NCBI GenBank assembly: GCA_028554755.1 | Contig: JAPTOF010000029.1 | Coordinates: 806,001 to 870,000, forward strand | Direction of reading: 5' to 3' | Origin: Cordia subcordata | Taxonomy: Eukaryota; Streptophyta; Magnoliopsida; Boraginales; Cordiaceae | DNA: 64,000 nucleotides | Shown: in pieces, positions 37,991 through 50,112 of the stretch | How the letters are laid out: every line of letters begins with the position of its first letter | Position numbering within the stretch: the first letter of the stretch is position 1 | Program-made: the position numbers and the translations under genes | Notes under the pieces: model-generated | What the model was told of the DNA's origin: nothing | The model's input: the letters and a program-made list of their open reading frames with translations, nothing else | Databases searched by the model: none

Positions 37991-38178
37991 AAATTCTCAC
38001 AAGGATCGAGGCCTTTTATGAGTGGGGGGAAGCTCCAAAGAGGCTTAGGGATCTCTTTGCAATAGGAATGCCCCCTTCATGCTTCTTAGACTAGCTTTGA
38101 TAGATAGTCAATCCCTTAGGTAACCCTTTGCATTGACTTTAGAAATAAACTTAAGATTGGGCTTGCTTAGGGACAAGC
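37991..38178 (+). other. Element B 3' UTR end, outside the array
   Basis: Unique sequence with CCAAAGAGG and CCCCCTT blocks that align in order with the end of the E2 3' UTR (about 24030-24195). It ends in TTGCTTAGGGACAAGC, a degenerate copy of the hairpin next to the PPT. Confidence 0.65.
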
Positions 38179-38199
38179 AGGGAGAAGGTTTGAGGGTGT
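38179..38199 (+). promoter_or_regulatory. Element B polypurine tract
   Basis: AGGGAGAAGGTTTGAGGGTGT directly before TGATGT at 38200, the same position and form as in E1 and E2. Confidence 0.75.
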
Positions 38200-39847
38200 T
38201 GATGTATTGTGCTTTTGTGTGTGTTTGCATTGTTATTTGCCCATGATTAAGAGGTCTTAAGTCTTCACAAAGATGCATCAGTGTAGTGCTGATGATAAAA
38301 ATACGCTTAAGTTTAAAAAATTGTACATATTGAGTTTAAGAGACAAATTGCTACACTAATTGCTTGTTTTTAGTGATTTAGGTGAACTTTGGGTTAAGAT
38401 CGAGATTGGACGTTGATGGGCGATGAAGATGGGAGATGTACGGGCCAAAGAGAGAAGACCGGAGGCCAAAAAGACAAAGGATGGAGGAAGAAAGTTAGAC
38501 GAACAACCTAGAAAGAGGAGTCGGTCGACCGGCCACTCCAGAGAGATGCCCAAAATAGCCAAACGACTACCCCTCCAGAGCCAGTCAACTAGTTGGTCCA
38601 GAGAGCAATACCAAAAAGTTGGTCAAGTTAAGAGGAGAAGCTGGTCGACCGATAGAGCATAAATGCTGATATAAAAACCTGATTTTTAGACTTAAAAAAG
38701 AGAGAGATTTTCAAAGACCCAACACACACCCATCACATATACACAAACAACCCTAGTCTCACCACCTCTCACACACTCACAATCACACATTTTATCACCT
38801 AGAAGCAAGTGGATTTAGTGGCTTTAAGACATTTGGATTCAAGTTTGCTTAAGAGCTTTGTATAAGATTAACTAGGATGAAAGGGAAGCTTCATAATCTC
38901 TCTTTCATTGTATCTCTTATTATGATTGAGTAAACTTGTGTAGGATGATTTAGCTTGTGTAATGGGTTAACTCTATACTCTTATGATATGGGATTTGATG
39001 GTTGAATATATGCATGTTTTGATTTTCTTGTTCAAATGGTTATTTTCTCATTCAAGTCTAAGTGTTTGATAAATGCCTAGATGAATAGCATGTGTATAAA
39101 TTGAAGTCTATTTGTTACTAAACACATTTAATCCATGCTATAATCATGTCTATGAGTTTATTTGTGGATGCTATGAAGTGGGTAATGCATATATTCATGT
39201 TTAAGTGTATATTTGCATGCCTAGTAGTGAATATGACTTCAATAATGAATACATGTTGGTTGTTAATTGCTTCTAATGGTGTAATTCGAGCATGATGATG
39301 TTTGGCAGTTGAATAAATCCCATTATTCATGAACACCTTGGCCAAGAACATATATGAATGTGCTAACAAGTCAAATCCCGCTGTAGTGACCTTAGAATGA
39401 TGGCAAGTAATTTAGGGCTAGGCTAGGCCGAGTCTCCTTTGGGTTTAAATTCAGCCAATAGGTTTTAGGACAAGTTTAGTTGATCTTAGCGACACTAGGT
39501 CTTGGCTTTAAATCCAGCCAATGGTTTAGGTACTAGGGTAGGTTCATTCTAAATCACCTAGGAAGCTAATTGGTCAGTCTTAAGGCCCTAGGTCATAAGG
39601 ACCACGTCATAGCTCTAGGAGGTGCCGTCTAGGGATGAACTCGCATTGAGTCCTAGGTGAAAATTAGGACACTAATTTAGCAACCTATTTAAGAGCAATT
39701 ACTAAAGTAAGCCATTATCCTTTAATCCCATAACATCTGAGTATAAAATCACCCATTCATAAGTTGAAGTCACCCTAACACCTTTGCATTTGTTAGTTCC
39801 CTTTAGATTAGCTTGTCTCTCCCCTTTCTACTTTCTTTAGTGTAGTT

Positions 39848-41344
39848 TAATTTGTTAAGAATAATGTCCTAAAGTCAGTTATCTATTGTTATTTCTAGAA
39901 TTGTTTACATACAAGTTATCTTAATAATATTTGGCCATTACATCATATCGCCCTATCTTCTCTTATTTTGATCATATGTAGTTCCTTAGAACAGTTGTGT
40001 GGGATCATATGAATGAGGCATGGTCTGGTTGTTCTCAAAATCTGTTTGTAACCAAATGATGGAATTGGTAGTAGGACATCAATTCCTTCGAGTTGAGGTT
40101 ATTATTTGTCACATGGGTTGCTCTTTCTCATGACCAATGGGTGTTGAGACACCGGTGTGACACACAAGTAGCATGTAGAGACACGTTTACTGAACATGAC
40201 TCGCTTACAAGCATCCTATGGTACATACTATACTGTCAAAGGATTACTTGTGGTGCACATGGTTTTAGTATTCCCTTCAACCTGAGACTGCCATAGATGC
40301 TTGCGAATTATTCCTCACACTTTGGTGCCAGACTACCCGAATTTCCAATTTGGTGACGAAGCATTACTGGGTACGAGCAAGTGTCATGAAGCCAATGTGT
40401 AGGACAAGATAGGATTGACCTGCTCCGGGTATTGGGAGAATGATGTTCCACCTAATCCTAACTTGTTAAGTCTTTGGCCCAAGCTTTCTGCATGATGTGT
40501 CATTGAGACATGTCGTGATAAGTCATGTTGAATTTGACAGTTGACCATACTCCTAGGGTTATTTCAAAATATCGAGGGTCATAGGGGATATGCCATAGTG
40601 CCTAGGTTCTTTGATAGTTGTCTTGCAATTTTTCAGCTTATTCGGATATCGGGAACTATTGCTAGACGGTATCTCTGATTAGTACAGAGATTGTCCTTGT
40701 ATTACTGGCTTAAATTTGAACCTACAAAAAAGGTCAAGAATTTTATTAATGGATTGATCTAATATATTTAATTGAGAATTAAATATTTCATTATTTAATT
40801 GTGAATTAAATAAAGGAATTAATAATTAATGTATTTGAATATTTTATTAGAAATTAAATATTTAATATTAATTATTAGGAAGGTCATGGATTGAATTTCA
40901 TCTATTTTTTGCTAGCACAGAAAATGTGGCATGAATTAAGTATTGGGCTAAATGGGTTAAGAATTAAATAGAGATTTAATTCCTAATTAGGTTAAAAGAT
41001 TTGGGCCCAATTGGGTTGGAGGAAGTGAGCCTAAGACGTGTGAAGGCCCAACTCTTTTTTCTCTATAAAAGGAGAGGTATTGTATGTATTTTCATTAAGG
41101 GTTACCAGTTTTTCCTACAAAGAAAAATGTTCCTCCTCCCTTAAAAAACCCTAGCCTCCGTCACTATTTCTTGGCTGCGTACGAAGAGGAGAAAGATCAA
41201 GCTTCCGCAAGGCTACTCGTCCAAAACACATATTCGTGTCACGAATATCTAGGTACTAATCATGTTCTTTGTGAATTTTTTAATTTACAAGAGCCTAAAC
41301 GTGGAAGAATTTGTGAAAAAGTTTTGCAAAATTCCTTCATAATT
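39848..41344 (+). mobile_element. Copia-type solo LTR (39853-41339) with TSD TAATT
   Basis: The LTR starts TGTTAAGAATAATG and ends CCTTCA, flanked by TAATT at 39848-39852 and 41340-41344. Removing it restores B LTR sequence that aligns with the D LTR (GAGCTCCC...CCAAAA). It has AATTAAAT-rich sequence near 40760-40880 and a TATA box in CTCTATAAAAGGAGAGG. The TG...CA ends, size (1487 bp) and style match plant Ty1/copia LTRs, possibly SIRE/Maximus type. No internal sequence remains, so it arose by LTR-LTR recombination. Confidence 0.85.
41063..41071 (+). promoter_or_regulatory. TATA box of the copia solo LTR
   Basis: CTATAAAAG in the downstream third of the LTR, the usual position of the U3 promoter. 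It is probably relict. Confidence 0.55.
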
Positions 41345-41551
41345 TGCTTTAGCTAGAGCTCCCGACCATCCAAAATCCAAAAAAATAGTTAGTTTAGGTT
41401 TCTTTTTAGGCATTCTCTAGGACACTTACATGTAGAATCCATCCCACAACATAGCCTCCCCGTGCTTCGGCACCTGTCCTCGTACACACTACACTGCATT
41501 GATCCGTGTGCTTGCGGGTCTTTAGAGTTTGCACTCAAAAGATGACAATCA

Positions 41552-42529
41552 AGTATGCTTATATAAATGTCTATGTGTGTGTTTGCATACTTAATGACTT
41601 GAATAGCTTCTATTGCATAAATATTAGGTGCTATAGCTTAAATTGGTGTAATCTAAGCATGTATGTCTTTAGTAGTAGAATATTCCAAAGTATTCTCAAA
41701 TGCCATGCCCTAGATGTGTAAGCTTTGCACTTTAATGTCAATTTCCTCTATTATGATGCGATGGATGGTGCACAACTAGTAACTAGTCTAGGTGAAATCC
41801 CTTTTGGCTTTAAATCTAGCCAATAGGAGTCCAAATAGGTTTGGTTGACCTTAGTTCACTTAGAAAGGCTAGTTAGTCCACCCTAACACCTTAGGTTCAT
41901 AAGGACCACACCATAGCTCTAAGTGTGGCAAAGCTTAGGGAAGGACTCATACCAAGTCCTAGGGTCAGATTGGGGAACTAAATAGTGGACTAAGTGCTAA
42001 GGTTAGATCAATCTACACTTACCTAGAACCTTATTGGCTAGCCCTAATTCCTAAGTCATAAAGACCACATCATACTACTAGGCATCGCCACCTAGGGATG
42101 GACCCGCATTGAGGCTTAGGGTACCAGTTAGAAGGCGAATTATAGGTCTAGATTAGAGCACTTAGTATAATCCATTAAGTAATCCTAGAAAGACGTAGTA
42201 ATCACCCATAAATAGGACGTAATCACCCTAGTTCCCCATTTCTGATATTTGCATCCCTTTAAATCATTTGATTCCTCCGTCACACACACATATATCTTTT
42301 ATTTTCTCACCTTTAGATTAAGTTTTTCTTTTCTGAGCTCTCTTTAAACCAAAAACCCCAAAAGCATCACAGTTTAGGGACTCAACATGTAGCTTTTAGG
42401 ACGTGTATAGCTTAGGACAACATACATGTTAGGCCTCTTTATGGATTTGACCCTGCACTTACACACACTGTACTACACACGACCTATGTGCTTGCAGGCT
42501 ATTTAGGCTTGTGTTCAAATAGCGTATCA
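41552..42529 (+). repeat. D' gypsy LTR, 3' half only
   Basis: It aligns with the second half of the D solo LTR (about 43755-44734) through ATGTCTATGTGTGTGTT, GGTGTAATCTAAGCATGT, the TTAAATCT-loop hairpin (41804-41823) and the end AAATAGCGTATCA. It begins abruptly at the end of the B LTR, so B most likely inserted into this LTR and the other half lies beyond the left side of B. Confidence 0.75.
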
Positions 42530-42615
42530 CCTTTTGTTGATTGGGCTGCGAAAATAGCAATGCGTTCAAAGTAGGGAGGTTGGTGTTACTTTCGATAAGA
42601 ATATTGCTACTCCAC
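42530..42615. other. Unidentified sequence left of the D solo LTR (includes TSD TCCAC)
   Basis: An 86 bp stretch continuous with 44740-44949 once the solo LTR is removed. I do not recognise it. It ends in the target duplication TCCAC (42611-42615). Confidence 0.5.
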
Positions 42616-44734
42616 TGATGTGTTTGTTTTGTGTGTTTATGTATCGCATGTATATACTTGTTTTGAGGTGTTTTGAGCTTCATTTAATGTATTAATATAG
42701 CATTTAGGTCATACTTGTGCATATTAGGGTCTACACGTTCATAGTTGAAGTTAGGACTTAAATGCTACATTAATGTACGTTTGTTGCTTATTTAAGGTGT
42801 GATCTGGGAAGATAATTGGAGATAAATTGAGGGTGCTTGAAGTGTGGAACAAAGCCAAGGGTGTTTTGGACGCAAAGTAATGAAGAAATGTGCTTTTGGA
42901 AGTGGCCGGGCGAAAGAAGGAGCGACCGAGGCGAAACCGAGCGCAACGTGAGCCAAATTCGGATCTTGCAACCTAAAAAGGACATGGACAAATTTTGGAT
43001 ATGTTTTAGGTTGCAAAATATGGCTTGGGAGATCTCCCACGACGATACGAAGCCATAGAAAAAAAATGGTGCGCGAATCGGAGCTAAAACGAGCAAGATA
43101 TGACCATTTTACTATCAAGACTGGTTTGCCTCTGTCTAGGCCGGACGACCAATCAGGTCGACCGGCCAGATCAGAACCTGGGCCAATTTTGGCCGGACGA
43201 CTTAGGCCCAAAGCCAGGCGACCGGCTGGGCCCCCGGCTGGACGCGTTAACAGCTCCATTTAAGCCACTTTTTAGCCCTTTTTGAGAGGAACAACACCCA
43301 AATCAAACACCCATTTTCCAAAACCCAAAATCCACCAAAAAATCACCTCACACACTCACTTCTAAACACATTTAACACTTGGAATCAAGGATCTAAGAGG
43401 ATCAAACACTAGGATTTGGGGCATAGCTCATGGTTTGTAAAGCTTGGCTATGGATAGAAGGGTATTTCTCTTTTATCCTAAGTCTAATTATGTTTAATTA
43501 GAGCTATGTAGGGTGATTATATCTTGTATTTATGGATTGATTACTACTTTATATTAATGGAAACTTGATGGATTTATGTATATATGCCTTATGCTTATGG
43601 TTTCAATGGCTATTTTACATACATGTCTATGTGTTTGTTGAAATGCCTCAATGATGTAGCATATATATATTGAAGTCTATTGTGCTACTAACCATTTCTA
43701 AATCATTATGCTAACATGTCTATGTGTTTGTGTGGTGACTACATGAAGTGGGTATGACTCTATACATGTCTATGTGTGTGTTAGCATACTTAATAGCATA
43801 ACTAGCTTCTATTGCATGCATGTCGGGTGCTAGTGCTTAAATTGGTGTAATCTAAACATGTCTATGTGTTTAGTAGCAGAATATACCGGTGTATTCTCAA
43901 ATTCCATGCCCTAGATGTGTTTGCCATACGCTTTAATGTCAATTTCTGCTAATTGTGATGCGATCGATGGTACACAACTAGTATCTAGCCTAGGTCGAGT
44001 CCCCTTTGGCTTTAAATCCAGCCAATAGGAGTCCGGATAGGTTTAGATGACCTTAGTTCACTTAGGAAGCCTAGTTAGTCCACCCTAACACCCTAGGTTC
44101 ATCAGGACCACGCCGTAGCTCTGAGTGAGGAGAAGCTTAGGGACGGATTTGCACCGAGTCCTAGGGCCAGATTGGGGAATTAATTAGAGGACTAAGTGCT
44201 AGGGTTAGATCGATCTACACTCACCTAGAATCTTATTGGCTAGCCCTAATTCCTAAGTCATAAAGACCACGCCGTACTGCTAGGCATCGCCACCTAGGAC
44301 GGACCCGCACTGAGGCTTAGAGTACCAATTAGGAGGCTAATTATAGGTCTAGATTAGAGCACATAGTATAATCCATCAAGTAACCCTAGAAAGGCGTAGT
44401 AATCACTATAAACAAGATGTAATCACCTTAGTCTCCCATTTCCAACGTTCGAATCCCTTTAGATCGCTTGATTCCCCCATCACACACATACGCGCTACCT
44501 TTTTATTTCCTTGTTCTTAGATTAGGTTTACTTTTCCCGAGCTCCCCTCAAACCAAAAACACCAAAAACATTGTAGTTAGGACCCCAACAAGTAGCTCTT
44601 TAGGACGCACTTAGCTTAGAACACCATACACATTAGGCCTCCCCGTGGATTCGACCCCGCACTCGCACACACCGTACTACACACGACCCGTGCGCTTACG
44701 GACTATTTAGGCTTGTGCTCAATTAGCGATATCA
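42616..44734 (+). mobile_element. D-family gypsy solo LTR (2119 bp) with TSD TCCAC
   Basis: Starts TGATGTGTTTG and ends GCGATATCA, flanked by TCCAC at 42611-42615 and 44735-44739. It shares with A and B the TGATGT start, a GC-rich palindrome region with GGTCGACCGG (about 43136-43230), the TTGGCT-TTAAATCC-AGCCAA hairpin (44006-44025) and the terminal block CGCACTCGCACACACCGTACTACACACG. No internal region is left. Short GC-rich ORFs around 42790-43280 are chance readings of the palindrome region. Confidence 0.9.
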
Positions 44735-44949
44735 TCCACCATAAAGGACCACTAGTAACGAAGTCACCGTTGATGGAGAAAATGCTTTCAAAACTGCAAA
44801 CGTACCCAAAGTTGCTAGTGTTTCTACAACTATTGGTGGTGGCCACAAGATTCCTTTCAATTGCTAGTCTCATGTGCTGCTCACTGATAATATGGTTCTA
44901 GAGAGTATCAAGTTTCGTAACAAAATTCCCAATGACTATAGAATCCGAG
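44735..44949. other. Unidentified sequence right of the D solo LTR
   Basis: About 210 bp, starting with TSD TCCAC. It has short open stretches on both strands with stops, and I could not assign a family. It could be a fragment of an older element or gene and is cut at 44950 by a copia LTR. Confidence 0.4.
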
Positions 44950-46782
44950 TGTTGAGATTAGTATGCCCAAAAGCTCACTTGTATATGACATTTTGGATTT
45001 TGAATAATGTATAATCATTTTATTCATGGCATTACGAGTTTATTACATATTATATCTGGTATGTATTATTGATGCACATATAAAGGTCCTTTTACTTGAA
45101 TAAAGAAGCCCATAACTGAATTGTAGTGTTGAGCATTCTACCAAGATCGGGTTATAGCGAGCAAATCTCCTCGTTGAGGGTGATCTACTTAGGTCAATGG
45201 AAGACTTTTTGAACTTGGCTCTCAATTGTATGTGTGTGTCACCCATTGGACAGGCCTATTGTGAGTATGTTTTCTATAGATGTACTATCAAAAGAAAGAA
45301 AACAAGATACTCATTACTATTGAATAACCATTACTCTTAATCTTGAGCAAATGTGGATGAACTAACGAAGTTAGTGTTTGGTGCTTTGATTCACTATGAG
45401 TGAGATCTTGTTTTATTAGGATTAACAGCCTGGTGCATTGAGTGCCACGTTCTAATTAGTTGGAATGTGTCTATGTATCCCCTTGGGATTGTCCGGTTGA
45501 TCATCTGAACCTAGATCTAGTTATACTACCTTTATAGGTGCATTGATCATTTGGCTTGAGGGTTGCTCGCAAGATCGATCCATGACCAAGGATGGTTGTT
45601 AATAGGATAAGAGAACTAATAGAGGAGATACAGCTAAAGAGGTGATAGTACAAGGGCCAAAGGATTGGCCTTAGCTGTAGGTATACATTGAGGGGCATTA
45701 TGATCAGTTATTTAGTAGGTCAAAGTCAAAGTTCACATTGTTTTGTCATAAGCTTCTAGGTAACAGCAATTATCCTTAAAGTGCAACTATAATCTTACAG
45801 TGGAATAGATCGGAGTTAAAAGTGGTCATTATGTCGCCTAGATTTGACAAGAACATTTTTGGTCATTTTTGGAAGCCAAGGTTAATTGTGTGTTCTTGGT
45901 CCTTTCCCTAGTTGAATGACTTTGAGAGAGAGTCTTGAAAGAAAAATTCCATATTGTGGTAATAGCCTATTTGGGCCAAAGCTTGGAATTGGGCTTGGGC
46001 TTCTTTAGGGCTCAAGATAACCTAATTGGGCTTTGATGGTTTCTTAGTGGGGTTGGTTCTCCACATGAATTATGAACTATGTGTTGGGCTTGGATTGTAG
46101 GATTGACCCAAGTCTTCATAGACATGTGTCAGAAAGTTACTACAAGAGAATTCAAATGGTACAAGTAACTACAACTTGCATAAGAATTCAAATCATACAA
46201 GTAACTTCCAAGACATGTGACAAATATTTGGTACAAGGAAAAAGTTTCCCACATGGAAAGTTTACAAGGTTTTGGTGCAAATTTTTCATATAAATAGGCA
46301 AGACCTTAAACTATTTCTATATCAATTTTTGTAGTTGATCTCTTCTATTTTGGCAAGAGAATACTACAACACATAGTGCACACTTATTTTGTGATTTTTG
46401 TGATAGATTTTCAAGAGCATATTATTATTTTTTCTTCTTTCCATGCAAGAGGCTATTCTCTTAAGATAAGTCTCTTCAATCATAGGGATGAAGACTAAGG
46501 AGTTGCCTTGAGTTTATTAGCGACACCCTTTTAGTTAAAATTTTTGGTGGCCTTGTTCGTGAGTTAAAACAAAGCTCAAGACAGTTATAGCTTCATGAAA
46601 GGCCCCACACTTCAAGTGTTTAGTTTTACATATTTTGTAAATACTAGTTATGTTTTATGTGTTCTTGAGCATGTTCTTGTGTGTGTTATGTGGTTATTTT
46701 TGCTTTCCTAGTATGTTTTCTTAGTAGAATTTTTGAAAATATGGACTAGGATAGAGCACATTGTAAAACTATTGATCCAACA
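44950..46782 (+). repeat. Copia 5' LTR (1833 bp)
   Basis: Starts TGTTGAGATTAGTATGCCC and ends GATCCAACA, two bases before a methionine-type PBS. It belongs to the same LTR family as the copies at 47566, 58783 and 62042: shared GGTGATCTAC, TCTAGATCTAG, GGTGATAGTAC and GGCCCCAC blocks. A TATA box lies at 46288-46297 (CATATAAATA). The 5 bases before it (CCGAG) are not repeated after it, so it is not a solo LTR. Confidence 0.85.
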
Positions 46783-46784
46783 AA

Positions 46785-46804
46785 TGGTATCAGAGCTTAG
46801 GCTC
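46785..46804 (+). promoter_or_regulatory. Copia primer binding site (initiator tRNA-Met)
   Basis: TGGTATCAGAGCTTAGGCTC starts two bases after the LTR. TGGTATCAGAGC is the standard plant copia PBS complementary to initiator tRNA-Met. Confidence 0.9.
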
Positions 46805-47560
46805 AGACACAACATCCTTAGGCTAGGAAAAGACATTGTATTTGCACAAGTATGTTAGTTATCTTATGGGAGGCAAGATCAGAAAATCTTATGTTGCATA
46901 CACTTGTGGTTTTACGCTTGTATGTGCAAGTGATATGAAAACCCCTTTGATGGTTCATATGTATGTATGATAGAACATTGTGTATGGTCAACAATGCTCT
47001 GCCGTAAGCAATTTCATGTATAGATCGTTGTGGTTGCTTGTAGGTTCACTTAAAAGGAGCATAGCATGTTTTCGATATCCTTGAAATGCTTCTTTTACAG
47101 GTGTAAGTTTGTATTAGGTTAAGCAAAGTATTTTCTTGTGCAATTCCCCAACTAAGAGAAAAGTTCAAAAGAAGGTAGAGGCAAAATATCTAGGAAATGC
47201 TGCTATTTTGTGATTTTGCACTAAGAATTATAGGGAGCCATCAAAGAGGGGTTCTAACATGTTTTAGTGGATGTTTATATTACATTCATATATGTTTTGA
47301 TCATAATTACATAAGCATAAACATGATTATCACCTAGAAACATGTATACTCATTAGGGTTTAAAATTGGCCAACCTAGGATTCATTAATTGATGAAAACT
47401 TTGAAGTAGATTGGACTGTTCAAATCAACTACTAGTCTTCTACTTGTAAACCCTTCCTTAATGTTTATGAAAAATGGCTTCATTTTCAGTGCTACCAGAA
47501 GTTAGAGTAGTGATAGAGATGGAAAAAGATAAGGTATACTTTCGATTCTTCTGTGGGTTT
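46805..47560 (+). other. Remnant of copia leader, then unassigned sequence
   Basis: No gag or pol reading is found. The first few hundred bases would be the element leader; the right end near 47400-47560 may already be host sequence downstream of the TCP pseudogene. The truncation point cannot be placed by eye. Confidence 0.4.
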
Positions 47561-49382
47561 ATTCTTGTTGGAATTAGTATCCCCTAAAGCTTACTTGTAT
47601 ATGACATTTTGGACAGTAAACAACGTATAATCATTTTGTTAAATGGATTGTGGGTTTATTTGCATATTATCTTTGGTATGTTTTATTGATGCATGTATAA
47701 AGGTCCTTTAACTTGAACTAATGACTTGGGTGCGTAGTGAGACTGAACACATAGTAGGTCCAAGTCTAGATTTAGTCAGTCATAAACTAAGTCCATAACC
47801 ATATGGTAGTGTTGGGCACTCTACCAGGATAAGGTAATATTGAGCAAGTCTCCACATTAAGGGTGATCTACCTAGGTCATTAGAGGGTTTTTCGGACTTG
47901 TCTCTCTAGTATGTGTGTCACGTATTGGAAAGGACCATTGTGAGCATATTTTTCTAGAGATATACTATCAAAGAAAGAAAACAAGATACTCACAGCTACT
48001 AAATGACCAATGTTCTTAATCTTGAGCATATGTAGATGAATTAACAAAGTTAAAGTTTGGTACTTGGTTCACAGTGGGTGAGATATTACTTTATTAATAT
48101 CAATAGCCTTGTGCTTTGAGTACCAAGTTCTAATTAATCGGAACATGCATATGTAATATGGAATCTGTGCGCCCTCTTGGGATTGTCCGGTTGATCATCT
48201 AAATCTAGATCTAGGGATACTACCTTTATAGGTGTATTGGTCATTTGGCTTGAGGGTCACTCCCGAGATCATTAATGGTTGTTAATAGGAAAAGAGACGA
48301 TGGAGAATATGCAGCTAAGGAGGTGATAGTACTGGGGCCAAAGGACCGGCCTTAGCTATGGATATACATAAAGGGGCATTATGGTTGGTTATTTAGTAGG
48401 TCAAAAACAAAGTTCACATTCTTTTGTGATAAGCTTCTAGGTAACAGTAATTATCCTAGAAGTGCAATTTTGATCTTATGGTAGAAGAAATCAGAGTTAA
48501 ATAATGGCTATTATGTTGCTTAGATTGGGCAAGGACATTTTGATTATTTCTGGAAGCCAAGGTTAATTGTGTCTTCTTGGTCCCTTTCCTAGTTAAAAGA
48601 CTTTAAGAGAGTAATCTTGAAAGAGTAAATTTCATAGTGTGGTAGTAGCCTTATTGGGCCAAAGCTTGGAATTGGGTTTGGGCTTTCTTTAGAGTCCAAG
48701 ATAACCTAATTGGGCTAGGTTGGTTTGCCATTGGGCTGGGCCTCTACTTGGGTTATGGACTATGTGTTAGGCTTGGATGGTAGGCTTGGCCCAAATCTTC
48801 CAAGGTAAGTGGACAAGTTGCCTAAGGAATTACTACATGGGAAATTTTCTCCCACATGGAAAGATTAGCAACTTGGGGGTGCTAAGGTTTTCTCTATAAA
48901 TAAGCAAGACCCCACACATTTAATCATCCATCTTTGTAGTCGACCTTTTCTTTATTTTGGCAAGAGAATACTATAACACATAGGATACACAAATTGTGTG
49001 ATTCTCGCTCTAGATTTTCAAGAGCATATTATTTTGCTTCTTTCCACACAAGAGGCTATTCTCTCAAAATAAGTCTCTTCAATCATAGAGAAGAAGACTA
49101 GGGAGTCGCCTATGGAAAAATCCTTCTAGTTAAATTCTTCGGTGGCCTTGTTCGTGATTGGGATCTAAGTTCATGATGGTGATAGCTTCACTGAAGGCCC
49201 CACGCTTCAAGAGATTAGTTTTTTACATACTATGCAATACTAGTTATGTTCTACATGTCCTTAAGCATGTTCTTGTATGTGTTATGTGGTTCTTTTTGCT
49301 TTCCTAGCATGTTTCCATGGTAGAATTTTTGAAAATATAGACTAGGTTAGATCACATGTAATATTATCAATCCTACAGTTCT
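47561..49382 (+). mobile_element. Copia solo LTR (47566-49377) with TSD ATTCT/GTTCT
   Basis: Starts TGTTGGAATTAGTATCCCC and ends ATCCTACA. The flanking 5-mers ATTCT (47561-47565) and GTTCT (49378-49382) match at four of five bases. TATA box in TCTCTATAAATAAGC (48891-48905). Family as at 44950. Confidence 0.8.
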
Positions 49383-50112
49383 AACTATTAGCCAATATGA
49401 ATTGTTGCCCTAGAAAGCAGTAAAGCAACAAGCAATTACTCCCCAATAAAGACTTGTTCTCTCAACCATAATAAAAAATTAACAATCTTTAAAGCCTGAC
49501 ATATGAACTAGCCCTATGTTTGTTTCTCTACTTATTTCCATCAAGGTTGAATTTCCTTGATAGAAAAATGGTTCCTGATTTCACATCCCATATGTGATAA
49601 GTGAAAAATGTGAGAATATTCATCAAATCAAACTAGTTTTATTCTAGAAGTGCCAAGTCATCAAAAAGGAAAAGAAAAAAATATATCAAGAACACATGAA
49701 ACACAAGTCTGGCACTAAAAATAGAAATCAAGCCTGAATGGCTTATAACAAAGTTGAGCTATCAAGCTCACTCTAATACAAAATTAACCAAGAACATTGA
49801 ATGATTATGGTAAAACCATAAATCCAGGAAAGGAAAACCTGACTATGACAATACCCAATCTTTCTTATAGTAACTGTTGAAAATAACTAACTGCAATCTC
49901 TCTTTTCTTGGCTTCATATGCTTGATCAGCAAAGTAATCAGAAACTCAAACTTCTTGATCACATTCATTTTTTAATCCTGTAAAACTCAGCTCAACTTAA
50001 TAGTAGAATAATTTCACCAAAGCCTTGTCTATTTGAATTTACTAATGGTATAAGCAACGAAAATATCACCTGGTAAAAAGAAGAGAGAAATCATCAATTA
50101 AACGGATATAAT
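49383..50112 (-). other. 3' flank / probable 3' UTR region of the TCP4-like pseudogene
   Basis: AT-rich single-copy-looking sequence after the stop of the pseudogene, with no ORF of note. It retains a TTACCAGGTGATATTTTCG stretch (minus strand, about 50083-50065) that resembles a 3' splice site. This would be compatible with a 3' UTR intron and hence with a genomic rather than retrocopied origin, but that is only a suggestion. Confidence 0.4.

Larger units (their letters stand above)
1..41551 (+). mobile_element. Element B: Ty3/gypsy-type LTR retrotransposon, 3' part only, with its 3' UTR expanded into a satellite array
   Basis: The tandem array, a purine tract and an LTR starting TGATGT at 38200 follow one another in the same order as the 3' UTR, PPT and 3' LTR of the complete elements E1 and E2. 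That is why I read the array as the 3' UTR of one element. Its coding region and 5' LTR would lie left of the window. The LTR ends TGACAATCA at 41551 and is followed by AGTAT, the expected right-hand target duplication; the left copy is not in view. E1, E2 and a copia solo LTR are nested inside it. No gag or pol of B is visible, so lineage rests on LTR and PPT similarity to family A. Confidence 0.7.
38200..41551 (+). repeat. Element B 3' LTR, interrupted by a copia solo LTR
   Basis: Starts TGATGTATTG and ends TGACAATCA. Without the insertion it is about 1.86 kb. It shares with families A and D the GGTCGACCGG palindromes (38521, 38640), the TTGGCT-TTAAATCC-AGCCAA hairpin (39502-39521) and the end segment CCTCGTACACACTACACTGCA...GTGTGCTTGCGGG. 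Confidence 0.8.

Noticed and set aside
41171..41356. Small ORF after the TATA box of the copia solo LTR
   Set aside because: It starts inside the LTR and runs across its end and the TSD into the B LTR, so it is not a gene.
42792..43285. GC-rich overlapping ORFs on both strands, up to 155 codons
   Set aside because: They lie inside the D solo LTR across the palindromic GGTCGACCGG region, are open on both strands, and have no protein landmarks.
44950..49377. A short complete element with LTRs at 44950-46782 and 47566-49377
   Set aside because: The outer flanks (CCGAG and GTTCT) do not match, no PPT precedes the second LTR, and the second LTR has its own TSD (ATTCT/GTTCT).
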